DNA from: Caprella mutica
Taxonomy: Eukaryota; Arthropoda; Malacostraca; Amphipoda; Caprellidae
DNA: 64,000 nt
Direction: 5' to 3'
Assembly (NCBI GenBank): GCA_947561585.1
Contig: CANNZV010001626.1
Location: forward strand, 1 to 64,000
The notes beneath the pieces were generated by a model. That model saw only the letters and a list, made by a program, of their open reading frames with translations, searched no databases and was not told where the DNA came from. Every line of letters begins with the position of its first letter. Within the stretch, counting starts at the first letter, position 1. The position numbers and the translations under genes are program-made. Shown in pieces: positions 24,586 to 37,435 of this stretch.

Positions 24586-25037
24586 GTTCACACACATCAG
24601 TGTTCTATGCATGCATGACCTGTCCTCCCACTGCTTCAGTGTTCGTGAAAAAATATATCGTTCTTTGAATTCTACCAACATGTTTTCACACGCAATGTGC
24701 ACTTTTGGCAGTATATTTTTTTCTCAGTACTAGAAAAGCGGTGATAAGCGCTTCTAATTCCAATAAAATCTGTATTTGATATTTTATTTTGAAAAAATAA
24801 ACATTTATCCTCATTGTGTCTTAGATTTAATTTAAAAATAGTGCAATTTTATAATTATTAGTAATTTCAAGTTATTACTGTAAAGGTGAATTATCAAGCT
24901 TATAAGATCGAAATTATGTACAATTGTTCATATTGCAGCAGTAGCTTCTACGTCAGTAATGTAGGGTCGAAAGATTGGGTTCTGGGGGTGCTGTGGGCTC
25001 TCTGCTTTGCCCTGGATCGGTTTGACTGAATCGGTGA

Positions 25038-25136
25038 GTGAATTGTCTAAGACGAATTGTCCACGGTGAATTGTCCACGAGGTATTGTTCGTGAACAATT
25101 GTCCACGACGAATTGTCCTCGAGTCAAATTATCCGG
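25038..25136. repeat. Compact GAATTGTCCACG array with central palindrome
   Basis: About seven units with the core GAATTGTCCACG lie 14-15 bp apart. The middle holds a palindromic turn (TTGTTCGTGAACAA), so units on the two sides are partly inverted. This looks like a minimal or collapsed relative of the larger AATTG fold-backs. Confidence 0.6.
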
Positions 25137-26308
25137 ACACAGAATATTAAACTATTTGATTTGAATAATAAATCACTCTGCCACACTCCTCAATTCAAAT
25201 TACAGTTCATCGATAAAATATTCTCTGCATAACTTCAATTTGTGAATAATTTCAATTTTTCAATTTCACTGAAATAAATTGTACAACATAATAAAAACCT
25301 ATATTTGTTCTAACACACATTAGTTATTTTACGTTATAATACTACGTATCTAACAAATTTTTATGATTACTATAACTATTTGTGTCATTCTTCGAAATAA
25401 TGTGGAACTAAAACAATCACTACTCAAATATTAAATTTCATTTCTGATCATTTCCCAGATTTCTTTCAAAGGTAGAAATTGTAGAGTTTGATTTCCTGCA
25501 GAAGAAAGGAATACGAATGACACTCGTCAAAATTGTTTTTTTCGGTAATTGATTCAATGACATAAGTGATCAGTTTCCAAATTAACGAGGTTGTGAAATC
25601 ATTCCTTATGATGCTAGGTGATATATCTTGAAAAAAAATATAAAAACAATTAGAACCCCTTCAGGGGAATAAACTCCCTGTAGATGTTGATAGGCAGGTT
25701 CACGCTTCTTCTTAAACATTTGTAACCAAGTGACTGTCTTTCCATTGTATTCAAAATTGGAACTAGGACCATCTTCTGAAGGTAAAAAAAATAATTTTGG
25801 GTAAAAATTGAAGAGATTTATGAAGTTATATAATCACTGCTAAACAAAATACGATTATTATCAATTAATATCCCTCCACCAATGACACTGAATTTTCAAC
25901 TTTTATGAAGTTTGGTACTTAGATTAAGGATGCAGTTAGTCATATGGTTTAATGGTATCATACTTTTATGAATTTGTATCTATGAATTCATCACTAAGAA
26001 TGAAATTTTCATTATTGTTATAGTAAGCTTAGTACTTATAGCCTTTTACCACTAATTTTGTAGCAAATCCCACTGCAGACACATCAATTTCAAGAATATT
26101 CCGTTTTCTCATCTGGCTGCATAATCCGTTCCATATCACATGAATGGTGCACTCTCTCTCATGACATTTTCATATGCAATGCTTGGCATCAAATGTCTGC
26201 CAAAAAAATGATAAGGAATGTATCTGTGGGATACAGTAGAGATATTCGGAAATTTCTATCTATTAATTATTGAGATTTCTGATTATTTTTTATCAATTCA
26301 TTATTGCT
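25137..26308. other. Gene-free stretch before the BEL element
   Basis: No supported gene or repeat. This is the left target flank of the BEL/Pao insertion. Confidence 0.4.
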
Positions 26309-26313
26309 TTTGT

Positions 26314-27205
26314 TGTTCTAAAATTCAACATTAATTCGTTAAATATATGAACATCAACTTGCTGGTGGTGGTGACGACGTCATTATAGCGCTCAAGCCTC
26401 ATAAATAAACTGTATTCATGGATCTGGATTGAGACTCCAGCACTTCTCACCTGGCCATCACTGTGCACACATAACAGTGCGTAGCGCCTCACGTCACCAC
26501 CAACCAAGCTCTTCTATATTTGAATCCTAACTAATATTGGCCCTTATTCCGCATGTTTATCCCTGGTACGGTGAAATCCGAATCTAAACCCACTGGAGGA
26601 TTTGGGACACTGATCCTAAAATAACCCCTGTCGGATTTCGGATACGGAACCCTAAAAAACCACTTGGAATTATAGACACCGATCCTAAATAACCCCTGGC
26701 GGATATCGGACTACAAGCCTGAGCCTCTGGAATGCGGAGAGAGAGAGGGCGACTAGACTGGACTGACCACGGTTTCTTCCACGTGTATTTGGGTGCACTG
26801 GACTTCCTAATAGGTGAGAGGCTTGAGCGATCTTTATCTAAATATTAGTTTAGTCACCTTGTGGAATTGTTAACAAATAGATTGTCACTAACCACCAGCT
26901 AGGAGTGAGGTGCAACATTAGAGTGTTGCACTTCCTCCAAAAAAGTTGCACTAAACTTATTTACATGTAGCCATTTTATTTCTATTAAAATTTAAATACC
27001 TACTTTGTTATTTCAGACTAGGATTCCTTGAACGGCACAGAGAGAGAGGATGGCTGGAATTTAATTATAGATAATTTATATAGGTAATTTAGGTAGGCTA
27101 TTAGTTAATCTTGTACAGTTAGGGCTAGTCAAATTAAATATAGTAAATACTCCAATTGTATTTCTGCCCTTCCTGTTCTGAGATCTAATGCAAAATTTTT
27201 GTATA
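26314..27205 (+). repeat. 5' LTR of the BEL/Pao element
   Basis: It is 892 bp, begins TGTTCTAAAATTC and ends TTTTTGTATA. The ends were set by the identical 3' copy, the 5-bp target duplication and the primer binding site that starts at the next base. It contains an internal ~70-bp duplication (GACAC.GATCCTAAA blocks at about 26605 and 26675) and an AATAAA at 26404-26409. Promoter position is not determined. Confidence 0.95.
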
Positions 27206-27223
27206 TGGTCCTTCGAACCGGAT
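27206..27223 (+). promoter_or_regulatory. Primer binding site of the BEL/Pao element
   Basis: TGGTCCTTCGAACCGGAT abuts the LTR with no gap and starts with TGG, as expected for pairing to a tRNA 3' CCA end. The complement contains GGTTCGAA, a typical T-arm motif. I cannot name the tRNA with confidence. Confidence 0.85.
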
Positions 27224-27585
27224 TGGTGAATCTATTTGGTCCCCAGTTTAGTTATTGCCATTTTCTCTCTGCTGCTGCTCCAGGGGTTTGTTTGGTTAGG
27301 AATGATATTATTTGCTTGTTGGTGTGTTGAATGTTGTTGTGAGTGATTTGGTGCCTAAAAGAAGCTTTTAACAGTTGCGTTTAAAAGGTTTATTAAAAAA
27401 GTATATTTACCCTATTACAGATCCTAGAGTATATTATGCCATGAACTGGTTGTTTGTAACGTCAAATTTAAAAATTATTAATCATATTATTAGTCTGTTA
27501 AATTGATAAAATTTTAAACTATTTATAGTCTGCTTTAGGATATTAATCCTCCTTATTCGAGATTTGGAACTTTGTCTGTTGAATT
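27224..27585 (+). other. BEL/Pao 5' leader
   Basis: Untranslated leader between the primer binding site and the first ATG. It holds no long frame. A packaging signal would be expected here in this class but none is recognisable. Confidence 0.6.
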
Positions 27586-30500
27586 ATGAAAATGAAAACT
27601 TTAATTAAATTACGTTCAGGCAAGCGTCAATCCGCCACTAAGTTATGTCAAAAAATTAGTACTAATATGCCTGACGATATAGTGGAGGTTCAGTTTTACC
27701 ATCAGAAGACCGTAGATCTTTAAAATAGCTTATTAGCATTAGATGATAAAATCCAATCTCTGTTGCTGGAGAATGGTGATACCGAAGAACTTGCATATGC
27801 CGATGACTGTGAGAGGAGCGAGGAATATTTAGACGAACTGAATAGATTATTGATTAAAATTAACATTATCATTAGAGATTATTCTGTTGTAGGTGGGAAT
27901 TCTAATGATAATAGTAGGGCTCCTAAAATGAAATTACCTAATGTACAACTGCCTATGTTTAGTGGGAAACCGGAAGAGTTTTTCTCATTTAAAGCTAGTT
28001 TTGAAGCTATTCTGAATAAATTTGATCTTTCTCAGTTTGAGAAATTTAGTTACCTTTTACAACACTTATCAGGTACAGCCAAAGAAATAGTTAGGTCAGT
28101 TCCTCCTAACAATACTAGCTATAACAATGCCATGTCATTACTCGAGGATGCTTTTTCTAGTAAGGTATTGCAACAATTTTCTGTGATAGAAAAGCTCATT
28201 CAGTTAAAGTTAGATGATAACACTGATTACCATCATTAGGTCAGTGAGGTAAGGATGATAAGCGAACAGTTAACTAAGCTTAAAATTGAAAGTTTGATTT
28301 TCGCACAATATTTCTTGTGGAATAATATGAGTCTTAAATATAAGCAAGCATTCATGTCAATTACTAACAATAACAAACCAAATGTGGAGGAAATCATTAG
28401 GAGTGCTTTTGAAGTCTCAGGTCGAGTTAATGAATCTAATTTTAAAGTTTCGAGACCTATAGAGAATAGTTATGCGATGGCTGTATCTGTTAATTCTTCT
28501 AAAAAAGATAGTAAGATTAACATAGGTTGTCAATTATGTGAAAGTGTTGGAAGTTCGGACGCGGGCTCTCATAAGATATACAATTGCAGTAAATTTGAAT
28601 CTCCCATGAGTAAAGTAACTAAAATTAAAGAACTTAACGGCTGTACAAGATGTGGTTGGTTGAATCATACCATAAGTAACTGCACTTGGAAATTTAAAAC
28701 AAAGTGCCGTCAATGTAACTTGTGGCATGCATCTTTTCTATGTATTGGGAGAGCTGCGTCCGAAACTTCAGATAGTTCTAAGCATAGTGCTTCCTTTAAA
28801 CCAAAAAATAGAATTTACGAGTCTAAAAATAAAACGATGAAAGGTGATACCCATGCTATTGAATTCTCTGTTATGAATGCACAAACTTGTAATGATGTAA
28901 TTTTGCCAACCTTTTCTGCGCCTTTAGCTAAAAGTAGAGGGGGTAAACTGAATGCCCGTACACTGTATGATCCTGCTTCACAGGTAACCTTCATAGCAGA
29001 GCATTTGTTAAAGTTTGTAGAACATAAGATTGTGAGGGATAATGTAAAAATTAAGATAAGCGGCTTCAATGAGTCAAAACAAATAACTACAAAAATAATT
29101 AGATTTGAGCTACCTGTTCAAAATGAGCTTAGAATTGAACAGGCTGTTATTGTTCCTGAAATTAAAAGTAGGATAAATATCCCTTCTCTAGTCGGTATAT
29201 GTAAGGCTTTTAAAAGTCACTCTGTTCCTCTTGCTGATAAGATGTTACATACAAATAATGATGGTAAAATTGACCTGCTGCTAGGCGCTGATCATGCCCA
29301 CGTGTTACCTGTTCAATCTTGTAGATTTGGTGGAGAATTTAAATCTCTAATTTATCATACTGGGTTAGGAGTGATGCTCACCGGTAACGTAGGTACTCTC
29401 ACGAATAACAAGACTTACTTAAATTCTGTTAAGGAGTTTTGTAGGATGATAACTAATAAGAAATGACTAGGTAGTGTTTTTACATCTAGTGTGACTGATG
29501 TTGAGAATGATTGTGATAACGCATGTGATATGGACTCTATTTATCGTAAATATTTGCACTGTGAAAATGAAGCTGAAGCTCCATTCTCAGATACCGATAT
29601 AGGGCTGTCTGAATTTGTTTTAGATAATATATCACGGGCGGAGGATGGTAGGCTGATTCTACCTGCATTATGGAATAGAAAGATTGAGCACCTACTTCCA
29701 AATAATTATAATTTGGCTTCTAATATTTTGCATAGTACGATTAAAAAATTAAGTAAAGATAAAATTAATTTGTACGATGAGACAATAAAACAACAAATTG
29801 AAGAAGGAATTATAGAAGAGGTGCCTCAACCTTCTAAATTAAAAAAGGATAAGTCCATATCATTTTTACCTCACAGTGCTGTATTTAAACCTTCTGCCGA
29901 AACAACAAAATGTAGAGTTGTTCTCATGTCTAATTTATGTGAAAAAGGTAGAGGCAACAACTTGTCTCACAACCAGATTTCTCTACCAGGTCCTCAGTTG
30001 AACTATAAGTTGTTTCTAACATTAACATTATATCGATTTAATAAGTACCTCATTATAGGCGACATAATAAAAGCTTTCCTACAATTGTATCTTCGTAAGA
30101 ATGATACTGGTAAACTACATTTATTGTGGTTCAGGGATATTTCATCAGGTTGCCAAGAGGAAGTAGCATTTAAATATACCAGGGTAACTATGGGTTTGCG
30201 CTTCAGTCCCTTTCTTCTAATGATTGCTTTGTATTTCATTCTTGTTGAGAGTACTTCAGGCGGTGAGAGTTCTGATACATTCAGAATGGTGTACAATTTG
30301 TCATACATGGATAACATTGCGTTTTCTGCGAGTGACATTGGTTGTGCAGTATCTGGTATAGGAATTCTCGCTGATCTATTTTCTAATTACCAACTTAAAT
30401 TACAGAAGTTTCATTCAAATATTGAAAATTTAGTGAGTAATAATCCCCAAATTGGGGAGGCAAATGTGGAAGAGACTGATGAGTGCGACCTTTTGGGTAT

Positions 30501-33048
30501 TACTTGGATAAAGAATACAGATTCATTTAAGCCTAAAGTAACTGGGTTAAATGTTGAGGCGAGGACTCGTAGAGAAATTTTAAGTTCTATTAATGCTAAC
30601 TTTGATCCTATTGGAATAATTTTGCCTACGCTGAACAGAGCGAAGTTGTTTTTGCATGAGATTACCTTAAATATTAAATCTGAATGGGACAAAGAGATTA
30701 GCGATGACAATAAAAAGATTTGGCGTAACATTGCTCTTCAGTTCAATAATAAAAGTACATCTGACATTATTATCCCTAGATATGTTGGGGAATATGAAGA
30801 GTCTTTTAGATTGATAGCGTGTGTCGATGCAAGTAAAATGTTCTACGGTGTAGTAGTTTATATACAGGCTATAAATTCTACAGAAACTAGTTTTTTGTAC
30901 GCCAAGAATAGAATTATATCGAAATCTCTTAAGGTTAAATCTATACCGATATTGGAATTGATTGCCTGTCAATTTGGAGTAAAATGTCCAGCAGAAACGA
31001 AATACGAACTATCTTCTGCTACATGTCCCATTGTTCTGACTGAATTGCATGTGTACACAGATTCTATGATCACATTGAATTGGATTCACTCTAAGGCGGT
31101 TAGATTTGGTAAAATAGAGAAGAAGAGTTCTCTCATTAACAACAGATTGGATTCAATAGTGGGACACTGTGAGAAATTTCCTATGATTTTCCATCATATC
31201 GATGGCAAGCTTAATCCTGCCGATCTGGTTACCCGCACATTGTCTCCTAGGTTGTTGATTGGGAGTAATTATGTCTCTGGTCCCAAATTTGATGGTCTGG
31301 GGGATATTGGATTCAGTGTGCCCTGTATGTCTGGTGAGAATTCTCACAGTTTGTGTATGAATATTAATGCAAATTACAGTGTTCCAATTATTAACCTTAA
31401 ATATTTTTCTTCCTTTCGCAAGATTTGTAAGATTATTCATGTTGTTAGGTTGTATATAAACAATTTGAAAATAAAGGTTAATAAAAATAAACCGGAGTTG
31501 TTTTCAAATGTTAAACCTTGTAACTATGTCGATTCTGTAAATTATGTGATCTCTGTGGACCAACATAGCGAGTTTGGAGATGTATTAGAGTACATGGAAG
31601 TTCCAGATAAAAGAGCGCCGCAGATTATCTCTCAGTTGAATTTGTTTCTGGACTGTAATTCTATTTTGAGAGTAAAAGGAAAAATGGATAGACTTGACGC
31701 TCCATATGAAACAAAGTATCCTATTTTGCTCCACAGAGATTCGCACCTGACTAGATGTATTATAAGTGACTTGCATGGAAAAACCCATCATGCAGGAGTA
31801 TATAAATTGTTGAACCTTTTAAGGAAAGATTTTTATATTCCCAGTGCTTATAGTGCTGTAAAATCATTTATCCATTCCTGTGTTTTTTGCAAGAGATTTA
31901 ATGGTAGAACTATTAAAATTAATCAAAATTCATTTAAACAGTTTAAGGTAAATCCTTCACATCACCCGTTCAGGGACATTGCTCTGGATCATGTCGGACC
32001 GTTCACTGTGCGAAATTCTATTAATCACAGTTCAAAAATCTATTTATTGCTTATTACTTGTCTCTATACAAGATCAATAAATTTATTAATATGCCATGAT
32101 ATTAATAACAAATCTTTCCTGCAAGCACTTCAGATTCACGTTCACGAGCATGGGATTTTCCAAAATGTTGTAAGTGACAACGGTAGTCCCATAGTAAGTT
32201 CGTTAGAGCAGGTTAAAACTTATTTATCGTCATTGGATATATCAAATTACTTGAAAGAGCACAACATAAAGGTCATGGAATTTGCTCCATATCCACCTGG
32301 TTCAAGTTATTTAGGTGGCATTGTTGAAAGTTTAGTGAAGCAAGTTAAACACCTTATGTATAAAGCGACTAGCCGCACTATTTTAAAATTTGATGAATTT
32401 GCTTTCTTAGTTTCAGAATGTAAAATGCTAATAAACAAGCGTCCTATTGCTTACAAGAATAGTCTCTCTAACCCAGAGGTGGATATGGGTGTCATTACTC
32501 CGGAGACTTTATTGCGTGGCTTTGATGTTCCTTCTCTATCTATTGTGCCTCACATGGATAGCGAAGAGAGAGATTTTGCTTTGGAATTGCTACCGAATGA
32601 AAGTAAATTATACAGTAGTCTAGAAAATTTAAGAAAATCTAAACTAATGCTTGATCGAATTTACTATGATGAATTTATTCAAAATTTGCGCAGTTCTAGC
32701 CTGAATAAATCTTGTAGGTACGAACCGAAAGCACATGAGAATTTAGAAGTAGGTGATCTGGTATTAATCAGACAAAATTTAATTAAACCGTATTTTCATC
32801 CCATGGTGGTGGTATTTGAAACTGAGGTGAATAGCTTGGGAGAAACTAATACTGTGGTTGTTCGTAAAGGCAACGGTGAATTGGTAAGGCGTCATGTGAC
32901 TGATCTAGTTTTACTAGAGAAAGGCACTGACCAGTCTGATGATGAGGTACCTTGTAATGTTCCTGTGGTGAATAAAAGAGTTAAAAGGAAGGCTGCTGTG
33001 AAGTGCAATAAAAATCTTAAAAACTGGACAGCGGCTAACCTGATTTGA
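27586..33048 (+). pseudogene. BEL/Pao gag-pol polyprotein with three in-frame stops
   Basis: One frame of 1,820 codons runs from an ATG at 27586 to a TGA at 33046-33048, interrupted in frame by TAA (27721), TAG (28237) and TGA (29464). There is no frameshift. Order: gag with a DUF1759-like region (FSGKPEEFFSFKASFE), which the TAG cuts; Cys/His zinc-binding clusters (CTRCGWLNHTISNC, CRQCNLWH); A17-type protease with LYDPASQ at the active site (28963), where D-S/T-G is usual; reverse transcriptase (CRVVLMSN; YMDN at 30304 in place of YxDD); RNase H (ACVDAS, LELIA, YTDSM near 31054, NPADLVTR); integrase with an HHCC zinc region (HGKTHHAG, CVFCKRF) and D-D-E (ALDHVG near 31984, SDNGS near 32173, GGIVES near 32316); and a DUF5641-type C-terminus (VGDLVLI). 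The stop in gag should prevent polyprotein synthesis from this copy, but the RNA could be packaged in trans. Confidence 0.93.
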
Positions 33049-33241
33049 ACTCTTACTATTTTGTAAATATGTTGATTATTTCTGAGTTTAGAATTTTTTG
33101 TAGTTAGTTGAGTTTATAATATATATATTTGTTAAAGTTTCTGTTAGATATAGGTAAATTAGAAGAAATCCATACCTTTAATATGGATTTTTTCTTTTTC
33201 ATAATTTAAAATTTTACGAAAATTTCAACGCCCCTCGCCAG
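33049..33241 (+). other. BEL/Pao 3' untranslated segment
   Basis: Lies between the gag-pol stop and the 3' LTR. It contains an inverted ATCCATA..TATGGAT pair. It lacks an A/G run at the LTR border, so plus-strand priming would have to use an atypical site in or near CGCCCCTCGCCAG. Confidence 0.6.
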
Positions 33242-34133
33242 TGTTCTAAAATTCAACATTAATTCGTTAAATATATGAACATCAACTTGCTGGTGGTGGT
33301 GACGACGTCATTATAGCGCTCAAGCCTCATAAATAAACTGTATTCATGGATCTGGATTGAGACTCCAGCACTTCTCACCTGGCCATCACTGTGCACACAT
33401 AACAGTGCGTAGCGCCTCACGTCACCACCAACCAAGCTCTTCTATATTTGAATCCTAACTAATATTGGCCCTTATTCCGCATGTTTATCCCTGGTACGGT
33501 GAAATCCGAATCTAAACCCACTGGAGGATTTGGGACACTGATCCTAAAATAACCCCTGTCGGATTTCGGATACGGAACCCTAAAAAACCACTTGGAATTA
33601 TAGACACCGATCCTAAATAACCCCTGGCGGATATAGGACTACAAGCCTGAGCCTCTGGAATGCGGAGAGAGAGAGGGCGACTAGACTGGACTGACCACGG
33701 TTTCTTCCACGTGTATTTGGGTGCACTGGACTTCCTAATAGGTGAGAGGCTTGAGCGATCTTTATCTAAATATTAGTTTAGTCACCTTGTGGAATTGTTA
33801 ACAAATAGATTGTCACTAACCACCAGCTAGGAGTGAGGTGCAACATTAGAGTGTTGCACTTCCTCCAAAAAAGTTGCACTAAACTTATTTACATGTAGCC
33901 ATTTTATTTCTATTAAAATTTAAATACCTACTTTGTTATTTCAGACTAGGATTCCTTGAACGGCACAGAGAGAGAGGATGGCTGGAATTTAATTATAGAT
34001 AATTTATATAGGTAATTTAGGTAGGCTATTAGTTAATCTTGTACAGTTAGGGCTAGTCAAATTAAATATAGTAAATACTCCAATTGTATTTCTGCCCTTC
34101 CTGTTCTGAGATCTAATGCAAAATTTTTGTATA
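33242..34133 (+). repeat. 3' LTR of the BEL/Pao element
   Basis: It is 892 bp, equal in length to the 5' LTR, with one base difference noticed. It is followed by the target duplication TTTGT (34134-34138). Confidence 0.95.
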
Positions 34134-34138
34134 TTTGT

Positions 34139-36049
34139 AAACACCAAATCAATATCTGATAATAGTCAATTATTTAGTTAAAGGTCAATTTATTTTCAAT
34201 CCTCATTATAGTTCTATTTTTTCCATTTTACCAATTATTTCCTTATCAAATTGTAACGTATTTTGAATATAGATTTCAATTCACACTTTATCATACACAA
34301 TAAATTTCAATCTATGAAATTCTCTCTCTTCCCACCAATCTGCAAATTAAAAGTATTGGTACTGAAAGATTTTAATTAATATGTGCAGAACGAATAAATC
34401 TATTGAAAATTTTATCAGGAATAAAATATTGAGCGAGAGAGAAATGATTGGAAGACGGAGCTGTTTGTTTCCATCATTTTAATCAATATTCACGATATTG
34501 AACAATAGAGTACTTTGGTTTATTATATATTGTGTAAAATTATATAGATGAAAAACTGATTCAATTGTTTTTGGAGATCCAAAGGAACTGTGATGAATAC
34601 CATCGTTAAATGACTATGGCGATTTTACTTGCTCCGTGAAGAAATGTTTTACTGTATAAAGGAGAAAAATATGAAATGTTTCTGTAACCTGTTGGTCTTT
34701 GGATGTAAATAAAATATGTAAATTAACGCACCAAAGTAACTTCTTCGGCTTGATTACAGATGCATAATATTATGTTTGGGTGTTTAAGCAATGAATCAAA
34801 AGAATGAAAAAATAAGAAACCGTTAGTTGTGTGATATTTCAGTTAAAATTGCCATCAATAATAATCAATACTGCTTCACTTTTAGAACACAATATAACAT
34901 ACGCAGTTAATGCAACTGGGTCCTCATTATATATTGTGCATAAAAAATCATTTATTTGATGAATTTGACATTACTATTGCTATATAAATTTGTATCCCGC
35001 CAATTCCGTAACATTTTGATGAATTCATCTATCAGACGCTATATATTAAATATTAATATGTTTATGGAATTACTTATAAAAGGTTGAAAAAAATCGATGC
35101 TTTTAACCGAAACACATTTATTCATGCAAGTTACACTATCTTTGAAGTCAGAGGTATATTGGGAAGATACGTACATAACAAATAGTTATGTTATCATTTA
35201 TAACAATTTTATATTTTGAGCTCACGGAATAAATATTAATAATGTAAGCCACAATATATTTCCTGAATGGAACACTATTAACAACTGAATAAAAAAACAT
35301 AAATCCTGTGCGTGATTTATATGTCTTAATTTCACAAAGAATTTTAATTTAGTGATCACACAAAAGTTGTTTACAGGTAGTTTATATAACTCGCCATGTT
35401 TAGGTAAATTGAATTTTAGTAGTGATTTAACGTCTGCTTCAACCATATCGTTGACTAGAATACAATACAGAAACAGCACAAAATACACATAATCTAGCGA
35501 AACTACTCAACCGCCGCACGAACATACTATAGCTCAAATTAAAGAGTTATTATAAAAGTTGAACGTAGATTAGCATATATAAATATGTGTGGCGATCGAA
35601 CAGTCACCCTAGTTCAATTAAAAGTAATGAATAAATAATTAGCCCACCTATACAAAATTAATCTTAAACAGAAATCTATCAGAACAGTGGTATTATTTTT
35701 TAACTGACCAAAGGAGAAGAAAAAGAATAAGAAAAAATCTGCAGTGAGAGAATTAGAAGAAATGCCTGTGGATTATCTATTCGCAATATTACAAGAATAT
35801 CTCTCTATTTTTTTTTACATTTTTTATGATCATCAATATTTTTCAGTTATCGCGATAAGTTGTTACGCTCTTTGAAAAAAACTCTCTTTGAGTTACAGTT
35901 TTCCTCACAGCAGTAGTTTGTCATCAGAGATAAACCTTGTAGAGTGAGAATGGGAAGGAAAAAGTTCATTGGATTTCAATATAAAAATAGAGACTGAAAT
36001 TACTGGATTTATAATATTTATGAAATTGCAATATGATGTTATATCTATA
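34139..36049. other. Gene-free stretch right of the BEL element
   Basis: No supported gene. A minus-strand frame at 35222-35488 looks like a signal peptide at first, but has no ATG at that point. No repeat was recognised. Confidence 0.4.
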
Positions 36050-36625
36050 CAAATTATTAAATGAGGAAGGTTGTCGTATATGAGGTGGTAAATATGAGTA
36101 AGCGATGATAGTGCTCTATTCTGTATTCTATTTAATTTTGAATGGTTGGTTAAACCATAACCTCCCCATACAATTATACCATATGATATGAGTGACTGAA
36201 ATAATGAAACATTTATTTGTCTTGATAGAGCACTAGGTACAAGGTGAGATCCGACTTATAATTTCTAAAGTGAGCATTAAAGTTAAGTCTGTCCTAAATA
36301 TGACAGATTGATGTGACTGACTTGAATATTGTCTATATATATGTATATTGAAATTAGTACATAAGCGATATGGGCATGTGAAAAGAGCATGAATGAAGAT
36401 TTTTCAACATTAAGTGACAGTCTATTTGCCCTTAACCATTCACCAAGATTCCCCAATTCGTCAGTCACATCACGGCACAGTGATTCCAAATTATTTCCAG
36501 TCATAAACACAGTGGTATCGTCTGCAAAGTGTACAAATAAAATTTTGTTGGATGCATTGTGCATATAATTAACGTAAAGGAGAACAAATAAGGTGTTACA
36601 GAGATTAACTATTACAATGTTTAAT
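36050..36625 (-). pseudogene. LINE reverse transcriptase fragment
   Basis: Read leftwards, the fragment encodes part of a non-LTR retrotransposon reverse transcriptase. It starts with an LFVLLYVN palm motif, then FVHFADDTTVFM containing the FADD active site, then NRLSLNVEKS, a well-known block after the active site. After a frame change it continues with LFQSLISYGIIVWGG and RIQNRAL, the C-terminal thumb motifs. It lacks the 5' part of ORF2 and all of ORF1, as expected for a 5'-truncated insertion, and carries frame breaks. The type is Jockey/CR1/I-like. Confidence 0.85.
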
Positions 36626-36757
36626 GAAGAAATAGAATAATTAAAGGATCATTGAGCGTAACTAAGGGATATGATTCCGTTGTTCCGTTTCTTCTCTGTG
36701 ACATTAGTGTAATTTTATATTTTGTTTCAAATAAGTCTTGCTGTTAATTTGTATATC

Positions 36758-36835
36758 GGCAAATCCACACTTTGGCGAATTTGTTTTCGGAGAATTTGGT
36801 TTCGGAAAATTTGTTTTCGGTCAATCCGCCGGATA
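36758..36835 (+). repeat. Short TTCGG-AATTTG array
   Basis: Four or five degenerate units of roughly TTCGGAGAATTTGTT are spaced 12-14 bp, ending in TCAATCCGCCGG. No inverted partner was found. It resembles the AATTG arrays in size and spacing. Confidence 0.45.
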
Positions 36836-37435
36836 CCATTGCAACCATCCAAATGATGTTTCATTGCTTATGCCAAACCTTCATATGTTCTGGATCACTG
36901 CTGAGATAGTCCAATTTGCCAAGCAATATCCCCTTATTTTGATTATATCTCACTCAAAACGATGGCCTTGTTATTTTCATATATGTGCTCCGTTGCTGAT
37001 CACATATCCCATAACTGTAAATTATGAATTACGTAAACTTCCATTACTACTAAAAGATTTCACACGATTTCCACTGCTAGAATAAAAAAACTGCTTGTTT
37101 AATCTGCGATAATTTATTTTAAGGGAAAAGATCGAAACGAAGTGATTCAAATCGTCGATTAGGGACCGTTAGAGGTAATTCACAATCCTAATGGCGCTAT
37201 TGAAAGTCTCTAAGGAATCTGAATTGTTCTTGCTGTTGATTTTCAATTTCGGAGAAAACGCTTATCCAAAGCAATGAGATAAATGAAGTGTAATGAAAAA
37301 AATTTCACTGAGCCTGGACAATAAATTAAAACATTGAAACACTAAAAGTGTAGTTCATAGAATAGCTGTATATATATATTTATATATACTGTAATGGTAC
37401 AGTAGAACTCCTCTTTAATAAACTCCAGTATATTG

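Larger units (their letters stand above)
26314..34133 (+). mobile_element. Complete BEL/Pao LTR retrotransposon, very recent insertion
   Basis: A 7.82-kb element with two 892-bp long terminal repeats differs, as far as I could compare by eye, at a single base between LTRs (a C/A change, ATATCGG versus ATATAGG). The flanks carry a 5-bp target duplication TTTGT (26309-26313 and 34134-34138). Inside are an 18-nt primer binding site directly after the 5' LTR, then gag, protease, reverse transcriptase, RNase H and integrase in the order Gag-PR-RT-RH-IN, which places it in BEL/Pao. No envelope frame follows integrase. No classical purine tract precedes the 3' LTR; the bases there are CGCCCCTCGCCAG. 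The near-identity of the LTRs indicates a recent insertion, yet the coding frame has three stops. Confidence 0.95.

Noticed and set aside
35222..35488. Minus-strand frame that looked like a secreted peptide
   Set aside because: The frame begins at a GTG; the ATG just upstream is in another frame and reaches a stop after 11 codons.
36738..37085. 115-codon frame with FGEFVFGEFGFG repeats
   Set aside because: The repeated part is the short TTCGG-AATTTG array; the rest shows no domain.
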